DNA of 64,000 nt from an uncultured Lachnospiraceae bacterium (GTDB lineage Bacteria > Bacillota > Clostridia > Lachnospirales > Lachnospiraceae): the NCBI GenBank assembly GCA_902762905.1, contig CACWQE010000001.1, forward strand, positions 62,001 through 126,000. Direction: 5' to 3'. Each line of letters starts with the position of its first letter. Position 1 is the stretch's first letter. Position numbers and translations under genes: made by a program. Positions 1-7,246 of the stretch are shown here, piece after piece. The notes under the pieces are model-generated. The model saw only the letters and a list, made by a program, of their open reading frames with translations, made no database searches and was not told the DNA's origin.

Positions 1-1084
1 TATTACAGCAAGTATGGTAAAAGAGCTTCGTGAGATGACCGGAGCTGGTATGATGGATTGTAAGAAAGCACTTACTGAGTGTGATGGTAATATGGATGCA
101 GCAGTAGAAGCACTTCGTAAGAGCGGTGCTGCTAAGGCTGAGAAGAAAGCAAGCAGAATTGCTGCTGAAGGTATTGCAAGAGCTGCTATTTCTGCAGATG
201 CAAAGACAGGTGTTGTTGTTGAAGTTAACTCTGAGACAGATTTCGTTGCAAAGAACGAAGTATTCCAGACATTTGTTCAGGAGATTGCTGATCAGGCACT
301 TGTTTCTTCATTGAATGGTGGCGACAACGGTGAGGATGTTGCAGCATTATTAGAAGAAAGCGGCTTGAAAGATGCACTTGTAGAAAAGACAGCTACGATC
401 GGTGAGAAGTTATCTTTCCGTCGTTTTGAGAAAGTCACTGGCGATTGTGTAGTATCTTACTTACACGGTGGCGGACGTATTGGCGTATTGGTTGCTGGTG
501 CAGGCGCTGCAGATGATTCTGTAAAAGAAGCACTTGGCAATGTTGCAATGCAGATTGCAGCTATGAACCCACAGTATATCTGTAGAGCGGATATCTCAGC
601 AGATGAGATGGCTAAATTAAAAGAGATTACCATTGACAGTGCATTAAATGATCCTTTCTCACTTCCAAAGCCAATCTTACAGGGATTGCTTGATAAGGCT
701 GTTAATGATAAGAAGTGGAGTGATGAGGATATCGCAATCTTCGAAGAGAAGAAGAGCAATATGAATTATCTTCCAAACTTCCTTTCAACAGAAGCTAAGA
801 ATACATTAGCAGAGTTAGCTATTGCTGACAAGGATGCTATTGTTGGTAATAAGATCTTCAATGGTCTTGTTGAGGGACGTATTTCTAAGCATGTAAAAGA
901 GATCAGTCTTATGGATCAGACTTATGTTAAGGCTGAAGATGGTAAGCAGTCAGTTGCTAAGTATCTTGAGTCAGTTAGCAAGGATCTTAAAGTTGCTAAG
1001 TTCGTTCGCTTCGAAGTTGGTGAAGGTATGGAGAAGAAGAACGAAGATTTCGCAGCAGAAGTTGCAGCTCAGATGGGTAACTAA
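1..1084 (+). CDS. tsf: Elongation factor Ts, 5' partial
   Basis: EF-Ts is the nucleotide exchange factor that recharges EF-Tu with GTP during translation. The 5' end lies outside the window; the frame enters at base 2, and the first in-window Met (14) opens the conserved MVKELREMTGAGMMDCKKAL segment. ETDFVAKNE, of the core domain, is at residues 74-82 counted from that Met. The end FVRFEVGEGMEKKNEDFAAEV is the usual C-terminus. Roughly 50 more residues than expected from E. coli EF-Ts lie between the PQYI motif and GLVEGRISKHV (about bases 625-875), in the coiled-coil/dimerisation part. The reading frame is clean across this stretch, so it is an insertion and not a frameshift. Usually tsf is followed by pyrH and frr; here a terminator and a sucrose operon follow. 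Confidence 0.97.
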   Translation, partial: ITASMVKELREMTGAGMMDCKKALTECDGNMDAAVEALRKSGAAKAEKKASRIAAEGIARAAISADAKTGVVVEVNSETDFVAKNEVFQTFVQEIADQALVSSLNGGDNGEDVAALLEESGLKDALVEKTATIGEKLSFRRFEKVTGDCVVSYLHGGGRIGVLVAGAGAADDSVKEALGNVAMQIAAMNPQYICRADISADEMAKLKEITIDSALNDPFSLPKPILQGLLDKAVNDKKWSDEDIAIFEEKKSNMNYLPNFLSTEAKNTLAELAIADKDAIVGNKIFNGLVEGRISKHVKEISLMDQTYVKAEDGKQSVAKYLESVSKDLKVAKFVRFEVGEGMEKKNEDFAAEVAAQMGN

Positions 1085-1110
1085 TCTGTCGTAATAATAA
1101 AAGATAATAG

Positions 1111-1147
1111 AACCACAGGGATTGATGTGATCTCTGTGGTTTTTTTA
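1111..1147 (+). terminator. Rho-independent terminator of tsf
   Basis: The 8-bp stem AACCACAG/CTGTGGTT (1111-1118 with 1134-1141) is followed by a T-run. It ends the rpsB-tsf type transcript before the sucrose operon. Confidence 0.9.
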
Positions 1148-1253
1148 CTTTATAGGAAAATTTTTTGTTTGAGACTGTACAAGGAGTGAATGAGTATTTA
1201 CCCATTGGTAATAATAGATAAGGAATTTTTGAAATTCTTGTATAATATGCATA

Positions 1254-1281
1254 TTTACATTTATTCACAGTATGATATAAT
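1254..1281 (+). promoter_or_regulatory. Predicted sigma-A promoter of the sucrose operon
   Basis: TTTACA (1254-1259), a 16-bp spacer and a perfect TATAAT (1276-1281). Transcription would start near 1288, just upstream of the first operator. The rest of the stretch 1148-1253 shows no gene; a second TATAAT at 1241-1246 has no good -35 box. Confidence 0.65.
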
Positions 1282-1293
1282 CAAGGTATTGAA

Positions 1294-1307
1294 TGAGAAC
1301 GATACCA
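1294..1307 (+). promoter_or_regulatory. cre/LacI-family operator 1
   Basis: TGAGAACGATACCA matches the catabolite-responsive-element consensus TGWNANCGNTNNCA at every fixed position. It lies just downstream of the predicted transcription start. It could bind CcpA or a sucrose-specific LacI-type repressor; no such regulator gene is in the window. Confidence 0.7.
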
Positions 1308-1351
1308 CATAAAAGAAAATGCTGACTTCTCATTATTTTTTAAAACAAGAG

Positions 1352-1365
1352 TGAGAACGATTACA
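1352..1365 (+). promoter_or_regulatory. cre/LacI-family operator 2
   Basis: TGAGAACGATTACA is a second full match to TGWNANCGNTNNCA, 58 bp after the first in the same orientation, and ends 5 bp before the ribosome binding site of the PTS gene. The two copies share 15 of 17 bases over the longer stretch 1294-1310 / 1352-1368, so one regulator probably binds both. Confidence 0.7.
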
Positions 1366-1384
1366 CATCGAAGGAGGTATGATT

Positions 1385-3250
1385 ATGAATTATGGAAAAG
1401 CAGCATCAGAGGTTTTAACTCTGATCGGAGGAAAGGACAACATTGTATCTGCAGCGCATTGTGCAACCAGATTACGACTGGTTATTGCAGACAATGGCAA
1501 GTGTGATAAGACAGCACTTGAGAATGTAGAAGGGGTGAAAGGTGTTTTTGAGGCATCTGGACAGTTACAGATCATCTTTGGAACTGGAATTGTGAACAAG
1601 GTATATGATGCATTTATTGAACAGGCAGGGATTGCAGCTGGAACGAAAGAAGAGGTCAAGGCAGCAGCAACCAGCAAACAGAATGTATTTTTAAGAGCAA
1701 TCAAGACATTGGGTGATGTATTTGTTCCAATCATTCCGGCAATTGTAGCAAGTGGATTATTGATGGGCCTTTTGGAAGGTCTTTGTAATGTATGGCCACA
1801 GATGGCACAGTCGGGAACCTATACGATCATTCATCTTTTTGCAAATGCAGCATTTACCTTCCTGCCAATTCTGATCGCGATCAGTGCGGCTAAGGTATTT
1901 GGCGGTAATCAGTTTCTTGGAGCTGTTATTGGTATGATCATGATCCATCCAGATCTGTTAAATGCATGGAGTGTAGCCGGAGCTGATTCTATACCAACTG
2001 CATCTGCGTGGTTTGGATTGTATGATATCAATTTGGTAGGTTATCAGGGACATGTAATTCCGGTTGTGATCGCAGTCTGGTTTATGTCTGCATTAGAGAA
2101 GAAACTACACAAGATTGTACCTGAGATCATTGATCTGTTTGTAACACCTTTGGTTACTGTATTAGTAACCGGTTATCTGACACTTACTATTTTTGGACCG
2201 ATCTTCTCAGCAATTGAGAACGGTGTATTATCTGGTGTAGAATATCTGATCAATATTCCATTTGGAATCGGCGCTATGCTTTGTGGTGCGGTTTATGCGC
2301 CAACTGTTGTAGCAGGTGTACATCATATGTATAATGCATTGGAGGCAGGACTATTAAGTGCAAATGGAATTGATACCTGGATGCCGATTGCAACAGCAGC
2401 CAATGTAGCACAGGGAGCAGCCGCACTTGCAGTTGCTTTGAAGACAAAGAATCAGAAGACAAAGTCTATGGCATTACCAGCATCCTTATCCGCATTCTTA
2501 GGAATTACAGAGCCAGCCATCTTTGGTGTGAATATCCGTTACATGAAGCCATTTATCGCAGGTTGTATCGGTGGCGCGTGCGGAGCACTGGTTGCAGGAA
2601 TTACAGGTGCAGGCTCCTCTGCATATGGAATTACCGGATTGTTTGGATTCCTCATTACAACAGATTGCACTGTGGCGTATTTGTTAGTTATGGTAGTTGC
2701 AGCAGTTGTAGCATTTAGCATTTCCTGGATGTTATACAGGGAGCCAAAGAAGCAGAATACGATCCAGAAGGAAGTAACTGTAAAGTCGGCAACAGAGCCG
2801 GATACCGTATATGCTCCGATCGAAGGTAAAGTGATAGCGCTTTCTGAAGTAAAGGATGAGACGTTTGCAGGAGAGGTTTTAGGAAAGGGCGCAGCGATTA
2901 TTCCGGTAGATGGGAAAGTATACGCACCATTTGATGGAACAGTAACTACTGTATTTGACACGAAGCATGCGATTGGCATGACAAGCAGAGATGGTGTGGA
3001 AGTATTGATTCATGTCGGTATCAATACCGTTATGTTAAATGGAGAAGGTTATACATGTCATGTGGCAGAGGGGGATACCATCAAGGCAGGAACCCTGTTA
3101 TTAGATGTAGACCTGAAGAAGTTACAGGATAGTGGCTATGATATTACAACACCGGTAATTGTAACGAATACTGATGATTTTGCTGGAATCCAGGTTATTA
3201 AGCTTGGTGATGTGAAATCAATGGATGCAATTGTTAAGATAGAACGATAA
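1385..3250 (+). CDS. scrA: Sucrose-type PTS transporter, EIIBCA
   Basis: This membrane permease of the phosphoenolpyruvate phosphotransferase system imports a glucoside and phosphorylates it. Domain order is B-C-A over 621 residues. EIIB has the phospho-cysteine motif CATRLR (Cys26). EIIC spans about residues 105-445, with many membrane segments. EIIA of the glucose type starts near 472 and carries the paired histidines His528 and His543 (the latter in LIHVGINTV). The start at 1385 is chosen over the ATG at 1379 because AAGGAGG (1371-1377) sits 7 bp before it and only 1 bp before 1379. Sucrose is inferred from the sucrose-6-phosphate hydrolase gene 16 bp downstream; trehalose and beta-glucoside permeases have the same architecture. 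Confidence 0.9.
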   Translation: MNYGKAASEVLTLIGGKDNIVSAAHCATRLRLVIADNGKCDKTALENVEGVKGVFEASGQLQIIFGTGIVNKVYDAFIEQAGIAAGTKEEVKAAATSKQNVFLRAIKTLGDVFVPIIPAIVASGLLMGLLEGLCNVWPQMAQSGTYTIIHLFANAAFTFLPILIAISAAKVFGGNQFLGAVIGMIMIHPDLLNAWSVAGADSIPTASAWFGLYDINLVGYQGHVIPVVIAVWFMSALEKKLHKIVPEIIDLFVTPLVTVLVTGYLTLTIFGPIFSAIENGVLSGVEYLINIPFGIGAMLCGAVYAPTVVAGVHHMYNALEAGLLSANGIDTWMPIATAANVAQGAAALAVALKTKNQKTKSMALPASLSAFLGITEPAIFGVNIRYMKPFIAGCIGGACGALVAGITGAGSSAYGITGLFGFLITTDCTVAYLLVMVVAAVVAFSISWMLYREPKKQNTIQKEVTVKSATEPDTVYAPIEGKVIALSEVKDETFAGEVLGKGAAIIPVDGKVYAPFDGTVTTVFDTKHAIGMTSRDGVEVLIHVGINTVMLNGEGYTCHVAEGDTIKAGTLLLDVDLKKLQDSGYDITTPVIVTNTDDFAGIQVIKLGDVKSMDAIVKIER

Positions 3251-3266
3251 GAACAGGAGGTAGGAG

Positions 3267-4739
3267 ATGAACGCAGCAGGTCAGAAGATGCGGGAACAGA
3301 TTATACAGTTAGAACAACATATGGTTGATCCACAGGAATCGACCTTGCGGAATGGCTTTCATCTAATGGCGCCAACCGGATGGTTGAATGATCCGAATGG
3401 ATTGTGCCAGTTGGGAGATCAGTATCATGTATTTTTTCAATATGCACCATATGATGCAAAAGGAAGCGGACCCAAAGGATGGGGGCATTACCGGACGAAG
3501 GACTGGTGTGAATTTGAATATATGCCAGTACCGCTTCTGCCGGATGAGGAATTTGACCGGAATGGTGTCTATTCCGGAAGCAGCTTCATTGATGACAAGG
3601 GCATGCATCTTTTCTATACCGGTAATGTGAAATTGCCGGGAGATCACGATTACACAACATCGGGAAGACTGGCTGATACGGTATTGGTAGAAAGTGCAGA
3701 TGGTATTCATTTTGGTAAGAAACAGGTTGTGATCCATACTGCACAATATCCAGAGGGGTTGTCTTGTCATGTAAGAGATCCCAAAGTCTGGAAGGAGAAT
3801 GGCTGGTATTATATGATCTTAGGAGCCAGAACCTTGCAGGACAAGGGAGAAGTGTTGATCTATCGTTCGGAAGATATGAAACAATGGCAATTATATAAGA
3901 TTGCAACGACACAAGAGCCATTTGGATATATGTGGGAATGTCCAGATCTGCTTGCAATGCCGGAGGGACAGATTCTTTCGGTATCACCACAGGGATTACA
4001 AGCCCAGGAGGATCGATATCAGAATCAATATCAGACAGGATATTTTATTCTGCCAGATTGGATCACACATCACAGAGAAGATCAGGTCATAATAGATGAG
4101 AATCGTTTCCGTGAATGGGACAAGGGCTTTGACTTCTATGCTCCGCAGTCATTTGTAGATGGTCAGGGAAGGAGAATTCTGATTGGATGGGCAGGTATGC
4201 CAGATGCGGCTTATCAGAATCTGGAAACTGAGAGAGAAGGCTGGCAGCATTGTCTGACGGTTCCTAGAAGAATCACGCTGAGAACCAATCCGCATACTGG
4301 AAAACAGGAAGTCTATCAGGAGCCAATACCGGAATTAGAACAGCTTCGTACAGGTGAATGTATTACGGTAGCACAAAAGGAAACGGTATTTACATCCGAA
4401 TATATGGATCTGTTATGTGACGGGTTACCAGATACTTTCGAGATTATAATTGCAGATGGTGTGAAGCTGCAATATCAGGATGGCTGGATTCAGTTATCAC
4501 TGACAGAGGAATGCGGATGTGGCAGAGATATCCGTAAGACGAGAATCGAAGCGGTCAGCTCCTTGCGTATCTTAATTGATTCTTCTATACTAGAAATTTA
4601 TCTCAATGATGGAGAGATGGTGTTTACAACCCGGTATTATAAGAAGGAACGAGGAATACGATTACAGGTATCATGTTTAGAGAGTACGATTCTGGCATAT
4701 CCGATGCACGCAGTCAACATTCGTCCTTTTAATGAATGA
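3267..4739 (+). CDS. scrB: Sucrose-6-phosphate hydrolase (GH32 invertase)
   Basis: The enzyme cleaves imported sucrose-6-phosphate into glucose-6-phosphate and fructose in the cytoplasm. All three GH32 catalytic blocks are present: WLNDPNG with the nucleophile Asp42, RDP at 170-172 (transition-state Asp171), and ECPD with the acid/base Glu224. Length (490 residues) is normal: a five-bladed propeller followed by a shorter C-terminal beta-sandwich. No signal peptide is visible, which fits a phosphorylated intracellular substrate. AGGAGG (3255-3260) lies 6 bp before the ATG. It forms a two-gene operon with the PTS gene; no fructokinase gene is nearby. Confidence 0.94.
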   Translation: MNAAGQKMREQIIQLEQHMVDPQESTLRNGFHLMAPTGWLNDPNGLCQLGDQYHVFFQYAPYDAKGSGPKGWGHYRTKDWCEFEYMPVPLLPDEEFDRNGVYSGSSFIDDKGMHLFYTGNVKLPGDHDYTTSGRLADTVLVESADGIHFGKKQVVIHTAQYPEGLSCHVRDPKVWKENGWYYMILGARTLQDKGEVLIYRSEDMKQWQLYKIATTQEPFGYMWECPDLLAMPEGQILSVSPQGLQAQEDRYQNQYQTGYFILPDWITHHREDQVIIDENRFREWDKGFDFYAPQSFVDGQGRRILIGWAGMPDAAYQNLETEREGWQHCLTVPRRITLRTNPHTGKQEVYQEPIPELEQLRTGECITVAQKETVFTSEYMDLLCDGLPDTFEIIIADGVKLQYQDGWIQLSLTEECGCGRDIRKTRIEAVSSLRILIDSSILEIYLNDGEMVFTTRYYKKERGIRLQVSCLESTILAYPMHAVNIRPFNE

Positions 4740-4769
4740 TAGGAATAGACGTTCTTTTGAAGAAAATGC

Positions 4770-4798
4770 TTGCATTTTCTGGAAAGTAGTGGTATTCT
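4770..4798 (+). promoter_or_regulatory. Predicted promoter of the rimP-nusA-infB operon
   Basis: TTGCAT (4770-4775), a 17-bp spacer and TATTCT (4793-4798). It lies just after scrB and upstream of a hairpin in the leader. A second -35-like TTGACA occurs at 4813-4818 but has only a weak -10 partner. Confidence 0.5.
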
Positions 4799-4821
4799 TA
4801 CAAAGTAACATATTGACAGGC

Positions 4822-4850
4822 AAGAGAGTGGGCATATTGTCCACTCTCTT
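4822..4850 (+). terminator. Hairpin in scrB-rimP intergenic region (terminator or leader structure)
   Basis: Perfect 10-bp stem AAGAGAGTGG/CCACTCTCTT (4822-4831 with 4841-4850) with a 9-base loop. The following TTACG is a poor U-tract. It may end the scr transcript, or it may be a leader structure of the rimP operon, since the predicted promoter lies upstream of it. Confidence 0.5.
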
Positions 4851-4909
4851 TACGTTGTAAGGCAGCGTGTTGCAGATGTTAGACAATTGCATATGGAAAG
4901 GGGTCATTT

Positions 4910-5383
4910 ATGACTAAGAAACAGATTGAAACTACCTGTGAGGAATTAGTCCTTCCGATTATTGAGGAGAACGGATTTGAACTGGTAGATGTAGAGTATG
5001 TGAAAGAAGGCTCGAATTATTATCTGCGTGTCTATGCGGATAAGCCAGGTGGAATCACGATCGATGATTGTGTTCTTGTAAGCCGGGCACTGAATCCGAA
5101 GCTGGATGCATATGAGAAGGAATTCAAGGATGCTTATATTTTAGAGGTTAGCTCTCCGGGATTGCTGCGTCCATTGAAGAAGGATAAGGATTTTGCAAGG
5201 AATCTTGGAAAGATGGTGGAGATTAAGTTATTTAAGCCGCTTGCAGACAATAAAGTGAAAGAATTTGAGGCAGAACTCAAAGAGTTTGATGACAAGAATA
5301 TTACAGTTATTATGGAAGATGATCAAGAGGTACAGATTGAACGTAGTAACTTAGCATTGATTAGATTAGCATTTGAATTTTAG
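4910..5383 (+). CDS. rimP: Ribosome maturation factor RimP
   Basis: RimP is a cytoplasmic assembly factor for the 30S subunit. The 157 residues match the family length. The N-terminal domain runs from MTKKQIETTCEELV through the SSPGLLRPL motif (about residues 81-89), and a small SH3-like barrel follows. It is the first gene of the classical rimP-nusA-rnpM-ylxQ-infB cluster and lies 24 bp before nusA. AAAGGGG before the ATG serves as the ribosome binding site. Confidence 0.95.
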   Translation: MTKKQIETTCEELVLPIIEENGFELVDVEYVKEGSNYYLRVYADKPGGITIDDCVLVSRALNPKLDAYEKEFKDAYILEVSSPGLLRPLKKDKDFARNLGKMVEIKLFKPLADNKVKEFEAELKEFDDKNITVIMEDDQEVQIERSNLALIRLAFEF

Positions 5384-5407
5384 AATATTGAAGGAGGAAT
5401 CAGAAAA

Positions 5408-6580
5408 ATGTCAGAATTAATGCTTGCATTAGAGCAGATTGAGAAGGAGAAAGGAATTTCAAAAGATGTAATTATCGAAGCAATTGAGAAATCATTGTTA
5501 GATGCCTGTAAGAAGGATTTCGGTAAGAGCGAGAACGTAACCGTGAATATGGATCGGGAGACTGGAGCAATTGAAGTATATGCGGCTAAGACTGTTGTAG
5601 ATGTAGTAGAGGATGATGCAACAGAGATTTCTTTAGAGAAGGCTTTGATGATCAGTTCAAAGTATGCGGTTGGTGATATTGTGAATGTAGAGATCACTCC
5701 TAAGAATTTCGGACGGATCGCAGCACAGCAGGCAAGAAGTGTTATCGTGCAGACGATCAAAGAGGAAGAGAAGAAGGCATTATTTGATCATTTCTACTGC
5801 AAAGAGAAAGATGTAGTTACCGGTGTAGTACAGCGCTATGTAGGTAAGAATATCTCTGTCAGCTTAGACGATAAGATGGATGCTCTCTTGATGGAGAATG
5901 AGCAGGTTAAGTCAGAGCATTATCGTCCAACGGATCGTATTAAGCTCTACATCGTAGAAGTGAAAGAGACAAATAAGGGTCCAAAGGTTATCGTATCCCG
6001 TACACATCCAGAGCTTGTAAAGAGGTTATTTGAGAAGGAAGTAACGGAAGTTGCAGATGGAACAGTTGAGATCAAGTCTATCTCAAGAGAGGCTGGTTCC
6101 CGTTCTAAGATTGCAGTTTGGTCAAATGATCCGAATGTAGATCCGGTTGGTGCATGTGTTGGTATGAATGGTACCCGCGTGAATAATATTGTAGACGATC
6201 TGAAAGGAGAAAAGATCGACATTATTAATTGGAGTGAAGATCCAGCAACCTTTATTGAGAATGCGTTAAGTCCATCCAAGGTTGTTTCTGTTCAGGTTGA
6301 CGAAGAAGATAAGAGTGCAAGAGTTGTTGTTCCAGATTATCAGTTGTCTTTAGCAATCGGTAAAGAAGGCCAGAATGCAAGACTTGCAGCACGTCTGACG
6401 GGTTATAAGATTGATATCAAGAGCGAGTCTCAGGCAAGAGAGGCTTATGGATATGATGATTATGACGAGGATTACGATCAGAATGAGGATTATGACGATA
6501 ATTATGATTCTTATGATGAGGAAGATAATTACTCAGAGGAAGAGTATGCAGATGGGAATGATATGGATGAGAATGCTTAA
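5408..6580 (+). CDS. nusA: Transcription termination/antitermination factor NusA
   Basis: NusA binds RNA polymerase and nascent RNA and modulates pausing, termination and antitermination. The N-terminal polymerase-binding domain (MLALEQIEKEKGISKD) is followed by an S1 domain from about residue 130 and tandem KH domains; GACVGMNGTRV and LAIGKEGQNARLAARL are the KH signatures. The last 40 or so residues form an acidic, Tyr-rich tail (DDYDEDYDQNEDYDDN and onward). Such a tail is not part of the core fold and is probably disordered. AAGGAGG-like sequence sits upstream, and the gene shares the operon with rimP. Confidence 0.97.
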   Translation: MSELMLALEQIEKEKGISKDVIIEAIEKSLLDACKKDFGKSENVTVNMDRETGAIEVYAAKTVVDVVEDDATEISLEKALMISSKYAVGDIVNVEITPKNFGRIAAQQARSVIVQTIKEEEKKALFDHFYCKEKDVVTGVVQRYVGKNISVSLDDKMDALLMENEQVKSEHYRPTDRIKLYIVEVKETNKGPKVIVSRTHPELVKRLFEKEVTEVADGTVEIKSISREAGSRSKIAVWSNDPNVDPVGACVGMNGTRVNNIVDDLKGEKIDIINWSEDPATFIENALSPSKVVSVQVDEEDKSARVVVPDYQLSLAIGKEGQNARLAARLTGYKIDIKSESQAREAYGYDDYDEDYDQNEDYDDNYDSYDEEDNYSEEEYADGNDMDENA

Positions 6581-6656
6581 TATGGCATAATCCGCTTATT
6601 ATCTGCGTAAGCTTGTAAGATAGAGAATGGATTGTGAAGAGATTGGATGTGATAGA

Positions 6657-6929
6657 ATGGCAAAGAAAACACCGCTTCGAAAATGTGTCGGGTGTGGTGA
6701 GATGATCGCAAAGAAGGATATGCTTCGGGTGATTAAGACAAAAGACAACGAGATTAAATTGGATCCGACCGGGAAAGAGAATGGTCGCGGTGCCTATTTG
6801 CATTTGAACCGCGAATGCCTGGAAAAAGCTATGAAATCAAAAGGCTTGGAACGATCCTTTAAGATGTCCATTGGCACGGATGTTTATGAACAATTAGAAA
6901 AGGAGCTGATGGCAATTGAAACAGAATAA
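6657..6929 (+). CDS. rnpM: RNase P modulator RnpM (YlxR)
   Basis: This small RNA-binding protein (90 residues from this start) belongs to the YlxR family, described as a modulator of RNase P. The N-terminus MAKKTPLRKCVGCGEM carries the family CxxC pair, and GRGAYLH is the second signature. I chose the ATG at 6657 because homologs begin at that position; an in-frame ATG at 6627 would add ten residues with no family match. Neither has a strong Shine-Dalgarno sequence, so translation may depend on upstream genes. It overlaps the next gene by 14 bp. Confidence 0.88.
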   Translation: MAKKTPLRKCVGCGEMIAKKDMLRVIKTKDNEIKLDPTGKENGRGAYLHLNRECLEKAMKSKGLERSFKMSIGTDVYEQLEKELMAIETE

Positions 6930-7242
6930 CAAAGCATTGTCTATGTTATCCTTGGCAACCAAAGCGGGTAAGACGGTGACTGGTGAATTTTCAACGGAGA
7001 AAGCAGTCAAAGAAGGAAAGGCGTATTTAGTCGTTGTGGCACAGGATGCATCCGATAATACGAAGAAGAAGTTTCAGAATATGTGTGAATACTACCATGT
7101 AACTATGAAGGTATTTTCAGATAAGGTAGCACTTGGAAATGCCTGTGGCAAAGAATTTCGCGCATCCTTGGCGGTTACAGATCAGGGGCTTGCAAAGGCG
7201 GCTGTAAAGCATATGGATGAAGGCGAAAGTATGGAGGTGTAA
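6916..7242 (+). CDS. ylxQ: L7Ae-family ribosomal protein YlxQ
   Basis: The product has the L7Ae/L30e/Gadd45 RNA-binding fold, 108 residues. [15 protein letters not shown] at the start and the [15 protein letters not shown] stretch are typical; members bind kink-turn RNA. The start codon is TTG at 6916, with AGGAG at 6901-6905 inside the end of rnpM, so the two genes overlap by 14 bp and are probably translationally coupled. The position between rnpM and infB is the standard one in Firmicutes. Confidence 0.88.
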   Translation: MKQNNKALSMLSLATKAGKTVTGEFSTEKAVKEGKAYLVVVAQDASDNTKKKFQNMCEYYHVTMKVFSDKVALGNACGKEFRASLAVTDQGLAKAAVKHMDEGESMEV

Positions 7243-7246
7243 CGAT

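Noticed and set aside
2539-2979. 146-residue minus-strand frame inside the PTS gene, and many similar minus-strand frames
   Set aside because: No ribosome binding sites, no recognisable proteins and full overlap with well-supported + strand genes.
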